NCBI GenBank assembly: GCA_001557505.1
Contig: LSAX01000004.1
Span: forward strand, 930,001 to 994,000
Direction of reading: 5' to 3'
DNA length: 64,000 bases
Origin: Reticulascus tulasneorum
Lineage: Eukaryota > Ascomycota > Sordariomycetes > Glomerellales > Reticulascaceae
This document shows positions 31,410 through 44,062 of this stretch, one piece after another. How positions within the stretch are numbered: the stretch's first letter is position 1; every line of letters begins with the position of its first letter. The notes under the pieces were generated by a model. It did no database searches. It worked only from the letters and a program-made list of their open reading frames with translations, and was not told the DNA's origin. Both the position numbers and the translations under genes were made by a program.

Positions 31410-32850
31410 ATGCAGAAATGCGCGACCTTACGTTTCAGCCGTCTACTCCGTTCGAGTAACTTTGGTCAATGCCGAACGATTGGATCGCAAAATGTCGAAG
31501 CGGCGAAGGCAGCCCTGGCTGCGAAAATCGAGACGGGACTGGGAGATGACGGACACCGAACACCATTCCGGATTGACATAGACAAGAAAACGATAGCCAC
31601 AGCTGCTGGAGACTTGCCCGTTTCGCCATTGATGGACCCTGCGTGGATGGAGGCTACTCAACGCTACAAGACTGGGAAGATAAAACCTCAGAAAGGTGCA
31701 GTGTTGGGGAGGTTCCGGAAGAAGCTTTTTATGAATCCTTGGGGTGGGTGATCCATTTCTCCTGCTTTTCAAAAGCAGCTCTGACCGCCTCGCAGCTCAT
31801 GCCCTCGCAACGAACTGGCGGCATTGCCCCTTGACCGCAGCATCGATGCCCCGATATTTTCTCCAGGACTTCAGAGTTGTGAGCCATCCAGAAACCGGAT
31901 TCCCGTGGTGGGCGCCAGGAGAACTGTCAGACGAAGTTTCAAGGCTTGAAAGCGTGGAAGAGAAAGATGAGGGATGGGAATCCTTTCCCGCAGATAATGT
32001 GGATGATGCGTCGTCCGAGGAGCCAGCTACCACAGGCAGTTCAAAAGACCAAGCAACAGAAAACCCGACTGCTGAGACGAAGGTGGATATCCCTGCCAAT
32101 GCTCAAAACATGAAGGCCTTAGGGAACAATTCATCACAAGAGTTACAATCGTCGGACAAACCAAGCTATATTACATCAGGAGACACGTCGCACTCGTCAC
32201 AAAAAGCAGTGCAAGGCGCCCCAGTTGCTTATGCCCTCGCTCGGAAGTCGTTGATACAAGCTCTCCGCGGTCATCACGGTGCCTCCACTAAGCTCGGGAC
32301 ACATAGAACTCTCATTATACGAAGGAGTCGTTACCAGAATAATGAGTTTTTGGGCAAGCTAGTCTGGCGGACAGATATGGATGAGATTGTTCTGGACTTG
32401 ATGCGACGCCGAATAGTCAAGACACTGCTTTACTTTGCAAAGCTGAAAGAGAATGATGGTAGGGCGTATTTGACGCCATGCGCTGATTGGGAGATGATCA
32501 AGGACCTCAACCATCGGGGCTGTGTGCTGTGGTGCGTGCCAGGGTCCTCTGGTCAGAGGAGCATCGATGAGGGGAATCCAGTTGATGCTCCTAGTTCTTC
32601 TCTAGAACAGGGCCACTTGGGGGATGGAGGCCCCCGCCAGTTTGCGATATGGGATATTCCGGATGCGAAGTATGAGGGGAAGCTGCCGGTTCACAATCTA
32701 CACTGGCTGCTGGGGGAAGAACAACTCCAGATCCTCAGATCGCTCCCACTATTCAAGGACAACTCCTTGCTGGTAGTAAGAAAGCAGCGCACAATCCCAT
32801 TACAGCTTGCGTTGTGGAAACTGCAAGGCTACCTAGCAGAGTACGAATGA
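31410..32850 (+). CDS. Conserved ascomycete protein, probably mitochondrial
   Basis: Exons 31410-31743 and 31796-32850 (52-bp intron, GTGGGT donor, CTGAC branch, CAG acceptor) give 462 residues. The join restores FMNPWAHALATNWRHCPLT. The N-terminus (MQKCATLRFSRLLRSSNFGQCRTIGS) is basic and lacks acids, as mitochondrial presequences do. Conserved-looking blocks are LPVSPLMDPAWMEA, ALAT-RxCPxT-xxPRYFLQDF and HPETGFPWWAPGEL. They recall a Pezizomycotina protein family linked with mitochondrial translation or biogenesis, but I cannot name it. Residues ~170-270 are low-complexity and acidic, and a helical C-terminal part follows (RTDMDEIVLDLMRRRIVKTLLYF). It is divergent from clpP with 246 bp between starts, so both may share a promoter for mitochondrial functions. 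Confidence 0.8.
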
Positions 32851-33007
32851 AAGAAGTGAAGCTGAGGAGACAGGCAGTGGCTGCATCCCAGATCTGCTCC
32901 ATGAGCCGTTGCTTCATTCTTCAATCTTCTCGACCAGCTCCCCTGATTGTGGCGCTGAGGCTGTGATACGATATTGAGGCATTTATCGAGAAAAGTTCTG
33001 TCGGCGT

Positions 33008-33031
33008 GGGGGGGGGGGGGGGGGGGGGGGG
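33008..33031 (+). repeat. Homopolymer of 24 G
   Basis: Uninterrupted G run, 210 bp before the start of the next gene. Strong G-quadruplex potential; the exact length may not be reliable. Confidence 0.9.
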
Positions 33032-33239
33032 TATTTGCAGGGAGCCTTGCGGCTGCTCCCAGATCTCTCGGGGAGGGAGTGGGCGCAGCCTTGTCGTTGC
33101 CTTACTTGATCTGCGTATGGGCTCCCAGTACGTCATCGTCCTGGATTCCGCTGCCTTCATGTTACCCCTCGCTGTCTCCCGCTCATTCTCTGCATCGGAT
33201 ATGCAGTGCCAAATTCCTCTCTAGCAGCCGCAGTTTCTC

Positions 33240-34341
33240 ATGGAAATATCAGTCGCAAACCAGACCAGGTCAGTTGGTGGCCATCCTAGGAGGATCAGAG
33301 AACAGGAACCGGTTGTCGAGTCTCCGCCTGAAGGCTTCCTCAATCAATCGCCAGTTACCACGCCAGATACTGAAATCGCTGGCGGCAATGCAGAGGCATT
33401 GACATCGCCACAGCCATCGTCGAGCGCTCTGAGCAGGCTTTGGACCAGAAAAAGCGAGCTCACTGGCAAGACAATAGCAACGATTGCACTTGTTGTGGCC
33501 TGTGTGGGATTATGGCCTGCGGTCAGTGCATCGGTAGATGGCAGAGAAGCTACCCTGATAGCCAAGTGGGAGGCATGGAAAGAGTTTGTTGAGTATTGCG
33601 AAGATGTATGTGAAACTCTCAGTCATAGATGTAGGTACAATACTGATAGAATCGCTGCAGCATATGTGGCAAGGGTCAGACTGTCTTAAAGCTAGAGGCT
33701 CGTCAGTTCGTGCGCCTCCGGTGAAAACAAGGTCGCCTGCTACTAATCTACAACCTGATTCGCAAAACTCTCTCATGGTTGGAGGTTTTGCCCCGCTGCT
33801 TCTCATCATATTGGCGTGTTTGATATGCTTTCATATCCGTCGAACGAGACGCACACGACCGCAACCAAGATCCGGAAGTGAGGAACCAATTCTGAGACAC
33901 GCTTATCGGGCATACTCAATTCCAGATCGCGTCGTAGCTCAAAGGTTTCTTCGACTCCTCCCTGGTAATACGGTATTCAAAGCTTCACCCCTCTCCACGA
34001 TATTCAGACTTATCTCAACACCCACGACAACATCGAGAAACACTGTCCCTCACCGACGCTGGGTATTGGGTGCTGAACACGACGATCGCCTTGCAGAGGT
34101 GTCTACTCTCCATGCAGACTCGGCCATTCGTCGTAGGACGACGACTATTAGACGAAAGCGCCAGGAACGAGCCCAGCGGCTGGGCTTGAAAAGCAAATGG
34201 CGAGAAGGTGGCAGGGACGTTTTGGGTTATGATGATACTAGTAGTGAAGATGAGCCATTTGAGAATGGCGATGGGAAGTCGAGACTGCGGCAGCGAGTCA
34301 AGAGGAGGTTCAGTCGTGGCCAAAAAGAAAGACAGTCGTGA
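33240..34341 (+). CDS. Fungal two-TM protein of unknown function
   Basis: Exons 33240-33605 and 33661-34341 (55-bp intron, GTATGT donor, CTGATAG branch, CAG acceptor) join in phase 0 to give 348 residues. A first hydrophobic helix lies at ~75-97 (GKTIATIALVVACVGLWPAVSA) and a second at ~158-180 (GGFAPLLLIILACLICFHI), followed directly by a strongly basic, arginine-rich tail (IRRTRRTRPQPRSG ... RRRTTTIRRKRQERAQR). Between the helices is the short loop EYCEDHMWQGSDCLKAR with two cysteines, an arrangement common in fungal proteins of unknown role. Without splicing, translation would stop at 33689. The function is unknown; membrane location is the only firm inference. Confidence 0.65.
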
Positions 34342-37300
34342 CTTACAGCATGGCTCTTCTCAACATGTTCAGAGTGAAAGCTACCGAGTCTCAACGGTAT
34401 TCATATCAGCTCTGCAGCTCTTCCAAGCAGGCTTTGCGGCATGGTCGTGTAGACCACAACTCTAGAATATCTCATATGACGTGGCACTATTGGGAAGACT
34501 GTTGAAATGTAGCAAAGTATCATGATGCAACGGGGCAGGTAGCCAACTACTCCACAGAATTGAGAATCAATTCCTGATTGATTAGGTAGTATCTGCAAAC
34601 AGGCCAAAGCAAATGATGAACTCTTCTCGCTTACGTGCCCCAAGAACCAATACCACTTATAACTGGCTTTAACATACCAACACACCAGCCCATATTGTTC
34701 CATAGAATTGGAATGCGCTTGTTGTTTGTGGGCTGATTTGCATGTTGAGTGCCCAGACATATCCGGGGAATTGCAAAAGAAGGAAGGTACGAGACAGCAA
34801 TCTGACCTGCCCAAAGATCTCGATCAATCCAAAGACTTCACTACAGGATCACTTCCATTTGTTGTTGTAACCAACATCCATCTACATCTCTTATAAGCAA
34901 CTAATATCGTATCCGCAAGTCGTCCTCAGGGAGAGAGACTCGTATGGCATCGGCGTTTAACAGCGTAGGCACGTCGTCAAAATTTCTTGACCCGTTGGTT
35001 CGCAATATCGCAAAGCCATGCTCAATCACGTCCCGAGCTTTCCAAAGCAAGGTGTTCGGTTGAGCGAAGGGTTCAAAACTGTCGCAGGCATCCCGAACTG
35101 TCCGGGAATCCGAAACAGTTGGCAGAGAAATCACTGCACGCTTCGGTGGTTTCCAGGAGTAGAAGAACTGGACAGAGCAGATAGTATCATCCTTCGATGG
35201 CAGGGGAATGGCACTCGTCCTTGAAGCCGGGCACAAGCGGTGTTCGTGCTGTTGATAGCACTCGCTTTGAGAACGTCGTCTCCAGGCACACGATAATATC
35301 GAGGTCCTGCAATAATTTATATGTCAACAGTCGTCAAGTCTCACCCATTCACTCGAACACATGATATACGCCCTAGGATTGATACATTTACCCCGTTCTT
35401 ATCAGGAAGACCTCAGCAGATTGGGCGGTATGGCATGCCAATCCTATCGGATGGGATCTGCAAATTGGCCATCCACTCAGCCAACAATTGTCTCCGAGAG
35501 CCCACATCCTAGTCTGGCCAGGAGCCATCTTGTCTCAGTTGCTCCAAGCGGGCGGCCTCTTCGGAGGATCGGCCGCACGGGAACATTGCCATTGCGGAGA
35601 ACATTGTCGAGTTGCTTCAGGGGCCGCTCGTGTCAAGAAGACGTATCTGCTGTCTGAACTCACCACCCTGGAGCGTTGGTAGGTGCAACTGCACTGGTGG
35701 TTTCGCCAAAAACATGCATGTCGAACGCGTGAAAGGCCCCCGGTAGTCAACAGCTCACGAATCATATCAGGGGAACGAAGTGTCGAGGGAGCACAATGCA
35801 CCACATGGGGTTCTGTCGGCTGGCCAAAGACGCTTTGTCAACCTGTTTGAAATGTCATCTTCTTGATCTCAACAGCTTATCCATTCTGCTCGTTGGCTCG
35901 GCAGATCTTGGATCATGACTGATGAATTCGTCAGGATAACAGCGACAGTGCCGGGATCGATATCTTGAGAATCCTTGATTTAATTGCCGTGCACCACATT
36001 GTTCTGTTACTCTCTAGCGTCATCAATATTGTCACTAAGAACTTCACCAGGCCCTGGCAAATTGACATTCTCCTGACCGAGGCAAGTTAGTTTCAGGTTC
36101 ACCATCACGGCTTAAGTGGGCTTAAGAAAGTACCTTCCCGAAGGAAGCACGCCTGGAACTTTTGCATATCTTATCGTGCGGGCCGCCATCAGGTTCGAGT
36201 GAATGTCTTGGCCTGTTCATGGATACAGAGGAACTTCCCCAGACATGTTGCGGCCGACGCTGAATAGATGATCCGACGTCTCGGCATAGCCCGACAACCG
36301 GGCGCTTCCACTTCCCTCCCTATCCTTGGTGGTGGCTGTCACAAAGCTTCTTTTGGCGTGCTTCTAGAAGCCGAGGACCAAAGCATAGCGCTCTGTTGCC
36401 AAGAGGTCTTTCCCGGCAAGTTGGCCGATCATTTCGGTCGTTTGTTGATGACTTGACTTGATCACGGACTCTCCGTTGTACCACGAGAACTGGATGCTCA
36501 GTCAGTCAGAAAGTTCTCAAGCTGAACAATCAGATGACGTGAGCGATGTCAGAACTTGAGAGTATCCTCTTCTCATCCTCAGGTAATGCAGGACTGCACT
36601 ACTTTAGACAAGTCGGTTGATCTTAGGATCATGGTGCTTGCTAGTCAAAACTTCTCCTGAAGCAAGTTCGGCACTGGTTTCGCGCACGCCACCAAAGAGC
36701 TTCCGGCTTGCATCCTCATGAAATGCTTCTTCCTAGGCATATCGGTCCCAGCAATTACCAGGATGGCATCCTGCCTACCCAACCACACAGGTAGCTCATT
36801 CGGACGGCCACATCGTCATTGTGCTCATACAGGTTTTGGGACCACCCTACCGATTGTGGTGGTTCTGGAATGGCCGAGGTGTGGCTTTCTTGGCAAACGC
36901 CGGGGCTAAATTTTTTTCTCTTCACGATAAGTACCAGCTTCATCCTGGCATCTGATTTCGCGAGTGCTCGCAAGCCCAACTCGTGGCCTGTACCAATAAT
37001 TTTCGTTCAGCCAGAGCACAAATCTGGCACCACTGCGTTGGGTCCCGGAAGCTTATTTCCCAAGTCCTAATGCAGCTGGAACTTTCCCGATGTAATACAG
37101 TCAACGAAAGAGGGGGGAGCCGTGGACGACTGGAGAGTAGGACTTGATTAGAAGATGCGGTGTAACCTGAAAGAAGAATCTATCGAAGTATGCGTTACCT
37201 CAGTTGCCCAATTAAGGGCTAGATTCTTAAGTGGCTTGCATTTAAGTCAGAATCGTGGCGTCGCCCAGGACAAGATTCCGCCATTCTCTAACGACTGCAA

Positions 37301-38751
37301 CGGCACTGGTCCACATAAGAGCCCGGAAAATCCCCTGCGTAGCTAGACCACTTAAGGGCGGAGAGCGCCTTTGGGATCTCATCTGAGAATATCCGACGTG
37401 TTAAGCTCTGGCGCGGCGTCCGGGAACTCGCTGACATGCATCCTCGCAATTGGTTCCGTCGATGGGTGGCTTATCGGGCTGGATCCATAGCGTCTTGGTA
37501 GAACGCTCCTGGAACATGCACCAGGCTTCCACGGCGTTAGCCGTTTTCCTCCCATCTCCAAGAGGGAGAGGCACTCCTCTTCAAGTCCAATGGGGAGAGG
37601 CAACTTGGGGCATCGAGCTCACCCAAGGGGCGCGACCTGGCGTATTTCACAGCAGCTTGTACGAAAAGGGTGAGACGCGCTGATAAAGGGCGTGCGTTCA
37701 TTGGTGGCCTGAGTCAGAACTCCATCGTTGGCGTCTTTAGGCGTGCCCGTCGTTGCAATCACCTTCTTATTGTAGACCAGTGTCTGCACCACTGTCGCAA
37801 TCTTACCACCTCCTGGACTCTGACGAGTCCGAAATTGGCTGCCATGCTCACCATTCGCACAGCCTTATTTCGCCCTCTTTCGAAGTGCTACCCGGGCCTC
37901 CTGTGCCACCCAATACTCCCCAGGTTCAACGGCCCCCATTTACCCCCCAAATCTCGACCTGATTCTCCTCGGCCAAATAGCTGGCAGCGCCCGCTCCCAG
38001 TAACTGGGAGCGTTCTGAATGGTCCCCCATTCGTCTAACTAACGCCCGGCCACCATACCTCATCATCTCATTGGCCATGTGCCCCTTCCCCTCTCTTTAC
38101 AGCTCCACGGACCTAGAGGCAGTTCTGTTAACAAGATGCCCTTATCACTGCTGGGACAGGCCCCATCGCAGGCCCGAACGGACGGGATACGGGGTTTGTC
38201 CACCCATGTGCCACATTCGCTTTCCTACTTCAGTTAATTAGGCGAAGGAACTTTTGCTTGCAGCTTTCACCACAACGGGGGGACTTGGCAAACCAATGTC
38301 AAGTCAACAGCGGAAAGTGGCCTCGTGGAGAGCCCTACTGGTGCTGTAGCAAAGCTGTCCTATCACCTGGAATACCATATCGCGTCTTGGGGACAACCTG
38401 TCTGGGGGATTCTTCTCCTCTTCCTCTATCGCAATAATATGACGCTTTCTCTTCCTCTGCCGCTCTATTTTTAACTGGGAAACCCGGGGCAAAGCAATCC
38501 TTTTAATGTGGTGACGATCATGGGCACTTTTGTTCGTACCATCCCATCGTTCTCGACTTTCATTTGAAGGGTTCCGGTGGCACACCCACCCTCCCTCCGA
38601 CCGTAATTGATGCTTGCCAGTCGGGCTCCTGGATGACTTGCATTCGACGACTGAAGGATATCCTTCGACGGGGTTTTGACTCGTCAGAGTCTTGGAACTC
38701 AAAAGCCCGCGGACCGAACCATTGCTCCATCGGATCGGGACGCTGGGCGAC
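34342..38751. other. 4.4-kb stretch without an intact gene; possible decayed coding on the minus strand
   Basis: No frame here gives a complete protein or a consistent exon series. On the minus strand 35330-34903 reads plausible protein in two frames (DLDIIVCLETTFSKRVLS... then, in another phase, SVQFFYSWKPPKRAVISLP ... LRIRY ending at 34901), and 35700-35400 similarly alternates open pieces and stops, as expected for an old pseudogene. No family could be named. The right part (37000-38750) is the upstream region of the Clr5-domain gene and holds short plus-strand frames only. Confidence 0.5.
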
Positions 38752-41557
38752 ATGTTCAATCATTCGGCCCACAGGCCTCGTGACTCTCCATCGAATGAAT
38801 ATGGCGGCGGCGACGACCCTCACGGCCTCAGCGGCCTCGTCTTCACGTCCACCAATCAGCCGTTCACCAGATTTGACGTTCGAGATGCCCTTGCCGGCCC
38901 ATCTTCGTCCAGTGCTTCTCATGGAGAACCGATAAGACGGGGATTCGGTGCGTCGATGGACTGGACATCCCCGGCTGCGCATCAAACGCGCTTCAATGTG
39001 AACTCGCCGATGAGCGACGCGCCCGCGCCCGATGAGATGGAACTGGACGATCTGAATCCCGCCGGCGCGGGGGTTTCAAGTCTGATCGCTCGTTTTGAGG
39101 GTATTCGCAGACCGCCCCCGAGCAATCATGCCCAGGTGATGAGTCCCATCAGCCCCATCTCGAGCCCGTCCATCACGAGTCCCTCGTCGGCGCATTTCGG
39201 CAGCTTCCAGACCACCACCACCAACCACACCAACATCAATAGGATCACAAGTCCGATCACGAGCCCAGCAGCATCAAATTATTTTAGGCCGCCAGTGCCT
39301 CGGACGCCGAAGCCCGTCTTGAATCGGGCGCCGGCAAATATTCCGTTGTTCTCTCCCGGAGGGAGGATTGATGGAAATGCTCACGCAGGCTCTCAGATCC
39401 CCGCTCCACAGCCAACCTTTAGCCCAGCTTCAACGTTCAACCCATTCAGTCCGGCGCCAACACCGGCGCCAAGTCTCATGCCCACATCCCCGACTTTGGC
39501 TTCACCTTATGGCCCTCCACCGCCAACGTCGTTTCCGGTATACACCCCTTTCACTACAATGCTCGATAAAGTCATCCGTCTGACTGGCACACAGGGACTT
39601 TCTCAATCTCACTTGCAATCACAGTCACAGTCGCAATCTCACGCACAGCCGCACTCACAATCTCACACACAGCCGCACTCACAGTCATACTCACAGTCGC
39701 ACTCACACTTGCAATCAACACAGCAACAGCCACAATCACTGCAGCGGGAGCAGCAACAACAGCGATCACAGCAGCAACCACTGCAACAGCAACTGCAACA
39801 ACAGCAGCAGCAACAGCATCAGCAGCGATCACAACTGCAGCAATCACAACTGCAGCAATCACAACTGCAGCAATCACAACTGCAGCAATCACAACTGCAA
39901 CAATCACAACTACAGCAATCGCAAATGCAACAATCGCAACTGCAACAATCGCAACTGCAACAACCACAGCTGCTGCAGCAACAGCAACCACTCCAACAGC
40001 AATTGCAACAGCAACTACAGCAGCAGCAGGAGCAGCAACAACAGTCGCAAGCGCAGTCCTCGGCTGCAACTCCCAAGCCCCAGACAGGATCTAGACCATC
40101 TCGGGAGCAGGTGCCTGCCGAGGCTTGGGAGTCGTTCAAGACAACAATCAGACAATTGTATCTCGAGGAAAGGAGACCGCTCAAAGAGGTCATGCAAATC
40201 ATGGCCGAGCAGTATGGGTTCACAGCAACGTATGTCGTCATATCCGAACAGCAAGAGCTTTCCCTCCCATCTAATCGTGTACAGGCCAAAAATGTACAAA
40301 ACAAGGTTCTCTCAGTGGGGATTTGTCAAAAACAACACGGAAGATGAGGTCAAACGCCTCTTGTCGATGAAATTCCAGCGCGACGCAGAGGGCAAGGTCT
40401 CCGAGTTTGTCCGAAATGGAAGAGTGGTTAATCTGGGCACTTATTTGAAAAGGAAAGGTGTCACGGAATACGACCTCGTTGACTTCGAGACGCCAGCTCA
40501 GCTACCGTCATATGTGCGATGTCGTACCCCGACACCGCCACCCGCTCCGGGCTATCTACGGTCGCCAGACCTGCTCCGAGCGCAGGAGACGGTTGTTGGG
40601 AACATGAGGAAGGCATTCCTGCATTGTCGCCAGTTCGAGGTCGAGACGGACAGGCAAGTGGGATGGACTTCGATAATGGTGTGGGGGGCCGGGTCGAGCG
40701 ACATGTTGTACGAAGCGGGCAAGTTGTTTGAGATGCAGGAGCACGACCAAGGCGGACACTTGTTAATGCGGGCGTTCAAGCGCCTCGAGATGGACTTGAA
40801 GCAGCTCTCACCGCAAGGGATCAAGGAGCTACTCTTGGGGATGGTCCATCGTGACCCAGGAATGATGACGGCGCTCTCGAAATACTTGGCGGCATATTCG
40901 ACAACGAACTTCGAAAGGTCTCACCCTCTGCGGCAGATATTTACGTGTCTGTATGAAGTGCAGCAGAAGCACGGGCCAGTCACACTCTCGGATCTCGTCT
41001 GGGGCTGCTTTCCCACGATTGCGGAGGAACTGGAAGCCATATATGGGCGTCGGCATCCCTACGTGGCCCGGACATGGATCGATCTCGCCATGTTCTACAA
41101 CCATGTCAACGCGGAGCGGCTGGAGAAGCTCGTCAGCGAGCTGCTGCCCCTTCGACGAACGATCGAAAGCCAGAAGGGGGAGGCGGACCCGGAGAGCCTG
41201 TCGATCCGGTACGCCATCGTACAGCTAATGTACTCGGCACACCCGGGATCCGAAGCGACGAAGCGTGGGGCGACAGACTTGTGGAACATCTTCAAGCAAG
41301 CGAACCTGGTGTACCCGGTCAAGGGGACGGAACCCAACGTCTACTGCTATCACAGTCCGCTGAAGGTGGACCCGTGGACCAAGCGGTGCAAGGAACGATA
41401 CATGGTTGGAGTGCAATTCCTACAGGAGCTCTGCGGGATCCGGATCATACCATATTTCGAAGAGGACATGCACATGGTTGAACATGCCCCAGATCCGCAT
41501 GATGCGTTGGCAATAGCGTTGCAGTATATGACACCAAGCAAATTCTCGCTCATTTGA
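38752..41557 (+). CDS. Clr5-domain protein with long glutamine-rich tract
   Basis: Exons 38752-40229 and 40285-41557 (55-bp intron, GTATGT donor, CTAAT branch, CAG acceptor) give 916 residues. Residues 1-~280 are Ser/Pro-rich with SPI/SPS repeats, ~285-440 a Q/S/H-rich tract, and ~454-510 a Clr5 domain (EAWESFKTTIRQLYLEERRPL ... then TPKMYKTRFSQWGFVKN across the intron). The ~380-residue helical C-terminal part follows. Clr5 domains (PF14420) are fungal, named for a fission-yeast silencing factor, and are thought to act in nuclear regulation. The frame is open upstream to 38692 without ATG, so 38752 (MFNHSAHRPRD) is taken as start. Its polyQ-like tract suggests a transcription or chromatin role. 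Confidence 0.82.
39600..40050 (+). repeat. Coding CAA/CAG repeat tract including a 15-bp tandem repeat (LQQSQ)n
   Basis: Within the Clr5-domain gene. It starts with hexamer-like CAATCTCAC/CACAGTC units (QSHSQ), passes through CAG/CAA runs, and at about 39831-39966 has nine to ten copies of the 15-bp unit CTGCAGCAATCACAA coding LQQSQ. Synonymous CAA/CAG differences between units are few, pointing to recent expansion. Confidence 0.85.
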
Positions 41558-44062
41558 ACAGGGGGGTTAATAAGGCTTTCAGATTCCAACACCAATCCGG
41601 AAGGTTGCCATTCGCAGCCGTATGAGGCTTCGACCCTCGTTCATACGACAGGGAGGTACCGCAAGAGCAACCAAGGGCACGGCACCAAAGCAAAACGGGG
41701 AGGGGAACGGGGGGCTACGAAAAAGGACAGCATGTAATGGCGAAACATACGAGCTTCCGGGTATTCGGCCGAGAAATGGATGGGTGGACCGGGCGAGAGA
41801 GCCTCTCAGCATCTTGATTTACTTTGGTCCAGCGAGGGAATCGGCGAATGAGAGACGGTTTTTACACATGAGGCAAATGCCAGGAGCTGGGATGGATTTG
41901 TGGCGTCGATCATATTCATCATCATGGATGGCGTTTTTTGACAGGGAAAGCTATCAGCGAGCGAATGTCTTGGGTCTTTTTTTTTGGTTTCTTATTTAAT
42001 TTTGTACAATAGTTGCTTGCTGATGATTCCCCCCACCAAACCTAGTAGATATTGAATTGGAGCTGACAACGACCGGATAGGCGTTATGGGAGGAGAGGTT
42101 GAGATAGGATGATGACATGAGAGATGGGAAGGAAGCGAAGGAGGATGATGGGATGGATGGATGACAGGATTCGTGGCAACATGGGGGGAGGCGCGTCGAG
42201 CCGAGGCGAGGATGGGGATTCATGGTTGCATCATGGAATCAATCATGGGGTTTGAAGATCCAGATCAGACGAGGAGGCATTTGACTCAGGGCGAAGGACT
42301 GGGAGGGGGGGGGGATGATGATGGGAGATCCATTATGTCCTCTCCATTCCTTCGAGATGAGAGGCTCCACCAAACCTGCGATAAGCAACCGACCTCAGTT
42401 GCCAGTGGAGTGCCCGCTGCCCGCAGAGAGTCTCCCCTAGAGACCCCGCTAAAAGGACCCCGCTCTACCGGGGAGGATTTGCCGAGCAGCAGCAGCGGGT
42501 TTTGAAGAACGGGGTTTGCGACCACCCCTCCCCTCCACTGTGGGACTCACTGAATATAGTAATTAGGGGGCCCACCTCGCTTCACCTAATTACCTCAGTA
42601 CCTACCTACCTATAATATAATTACCACCTCCACTGAGAAATGGCAATGGCCGGGAACTGAAATGTGGCCCGGCCTGCTGTGGAGAAGGAGATCGGAGGAG
42701 GAGGAACATGAAGAAGAAGAAGAAGAAGAAGAAGAAGAAGAAGAAGAAGAAGAAGAAGAAGAAGAAGGAGAGGGGCGTTGAAGACACGATGATACCTTAG
42801 AGAGAGAAGCTGAAGAAATGTATATCAATCATCCATCCATCCAAATAATTGTCACGAACGAAGAAACTCCCTCCTACTGTAGGTACCTGGTTCTGGCCCA
42901 GGCTGCATATGGTTGCATGGGAATTAATTTACAATACTGTTGCATGCATTTAGGGGTGCGGATACCTGAGAAAGTGCGGAGGGGGACGATATGGTAATCA
43001 GCTCTGGGCATTGCCAATTGAACAAACAGCATGTGCAACTCCTGGTTCTCATCCGTAATATCGAGACAGCAAACGAAAATGCAAGAGGCAGCCATTTCTC
43101 CCTTCATTTGCATTCGGACCTCACATGATAAGACTCATTTCTCGAGTGCGTCTCATCCAGCCCATCCCCTACCAAGACCACGCGCCGCGGAAAAAAGAAG
43201 CTATCGCACAGCCCATTTCCGGCAACACACCCAGCTCATCAGTGAAGAAAGAGTCAGGCTGAACACCAACCGACTCTCCCAATCTGAAACTCGACACCAT
43301 TAGAAGAAGCATGCGCTCCCCTGCATCTCTTAGGGACTGTCCAAGGACTGGCCACCAGCCCGACGCCTCTGTTCTAAATTTCTCTGGTACACCAGCCATT
43401 AACCGGCTGTGAACGACAGTTTTTGGTTTGGCGTCAAGCCACGCGGGCTCAGCCTTCAGCCCTAGCCAACTGTGTCTCCGACAACCTGCATGCCACACTT
43501 GGCGGGAGTCTGGAAAGCCGGCATATGATTGGCTGAGTCCCGGGAACGAGCTGCAAAACAGGAGGCGTGATTGGAAGATTCATCAACAAGCCCTGCCTGC
43601 CTGCGGTGAGTCCCCCCCTAGCGGTCAGGAGAGAGGCTGGGTCAAGGTTTGGCGTTCGATGTGCCGATTCGGCTCCCAATGATCTGGATGGGAAAACATC
43701 CAGACGGGATCTTGGGCTCGGGAACAGGTGCAACACTGCCACGCCCCAAGCAAGTTGTTCCCCCTTTGGGGCGTGTTCCGGTACGGAATGTCCCGTCACT
43801 CACGATGCGATATGCCTTGGCGTCCCGTACTGCGAAGCCGTGGCTTGAGGGGGCCTGGACAGGTGGAAGCGTGGCAGCCTGCAGGGACTCCGTATATAGG
43901 CGTCTGAGGTCGCCATAGGCCAAGCCATGACCCTTTTCGTCCAGCTCCTATTGTCTTGATTCTCTTTCGACTTTTGCATGGGTCTAGAAACACGACCTCG
44001 TTTCCTATCGTCCTTCGTTTTCTTCGGTCTTTCCTAGAGTTGTTTGCGGAACAGTGTTCAGG
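41558..44062. other. 2.5-kb intergenic region with microsatellites
   Basis: Between the Clr5-domain gene and the mucin-like gene. It contains the (AAG)19 tract, short G runs (42303-42312) and purine-rich stretches. Many overlapping short frames, none with family resemblance. The last kilobase is the promoter and leader of the 44063 gene. Confidence 0.6.
42711..42767 (+). repeat. (AAG)19 microsatellite
   Basis: Uninterrupted AAG triplets. The open frames it creates in several phases (polyK, polyE, polyR or antisense polyF, polyS) are not genes. Confidence 0.95.

Noticed and set aside
38560..38985. Frames of 123-141 codons overlapping the start of the Clr5-domain gene
   Set aside because: They overlap the well-supported coding frame in other phases and have no family resemblance.
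39572..40304. Antisense Ala/Val-rich and Cys-rich frames opposite the Q-rich tract
   Set aside because: Translations of the CAA/CAG repeat on the other strand (GTT/GCT and TGC/TGT).
42602..42828. Poly-Phe and poly-Ser frames
   Set aside because: Translations of the (AAG)19 microsatellite.
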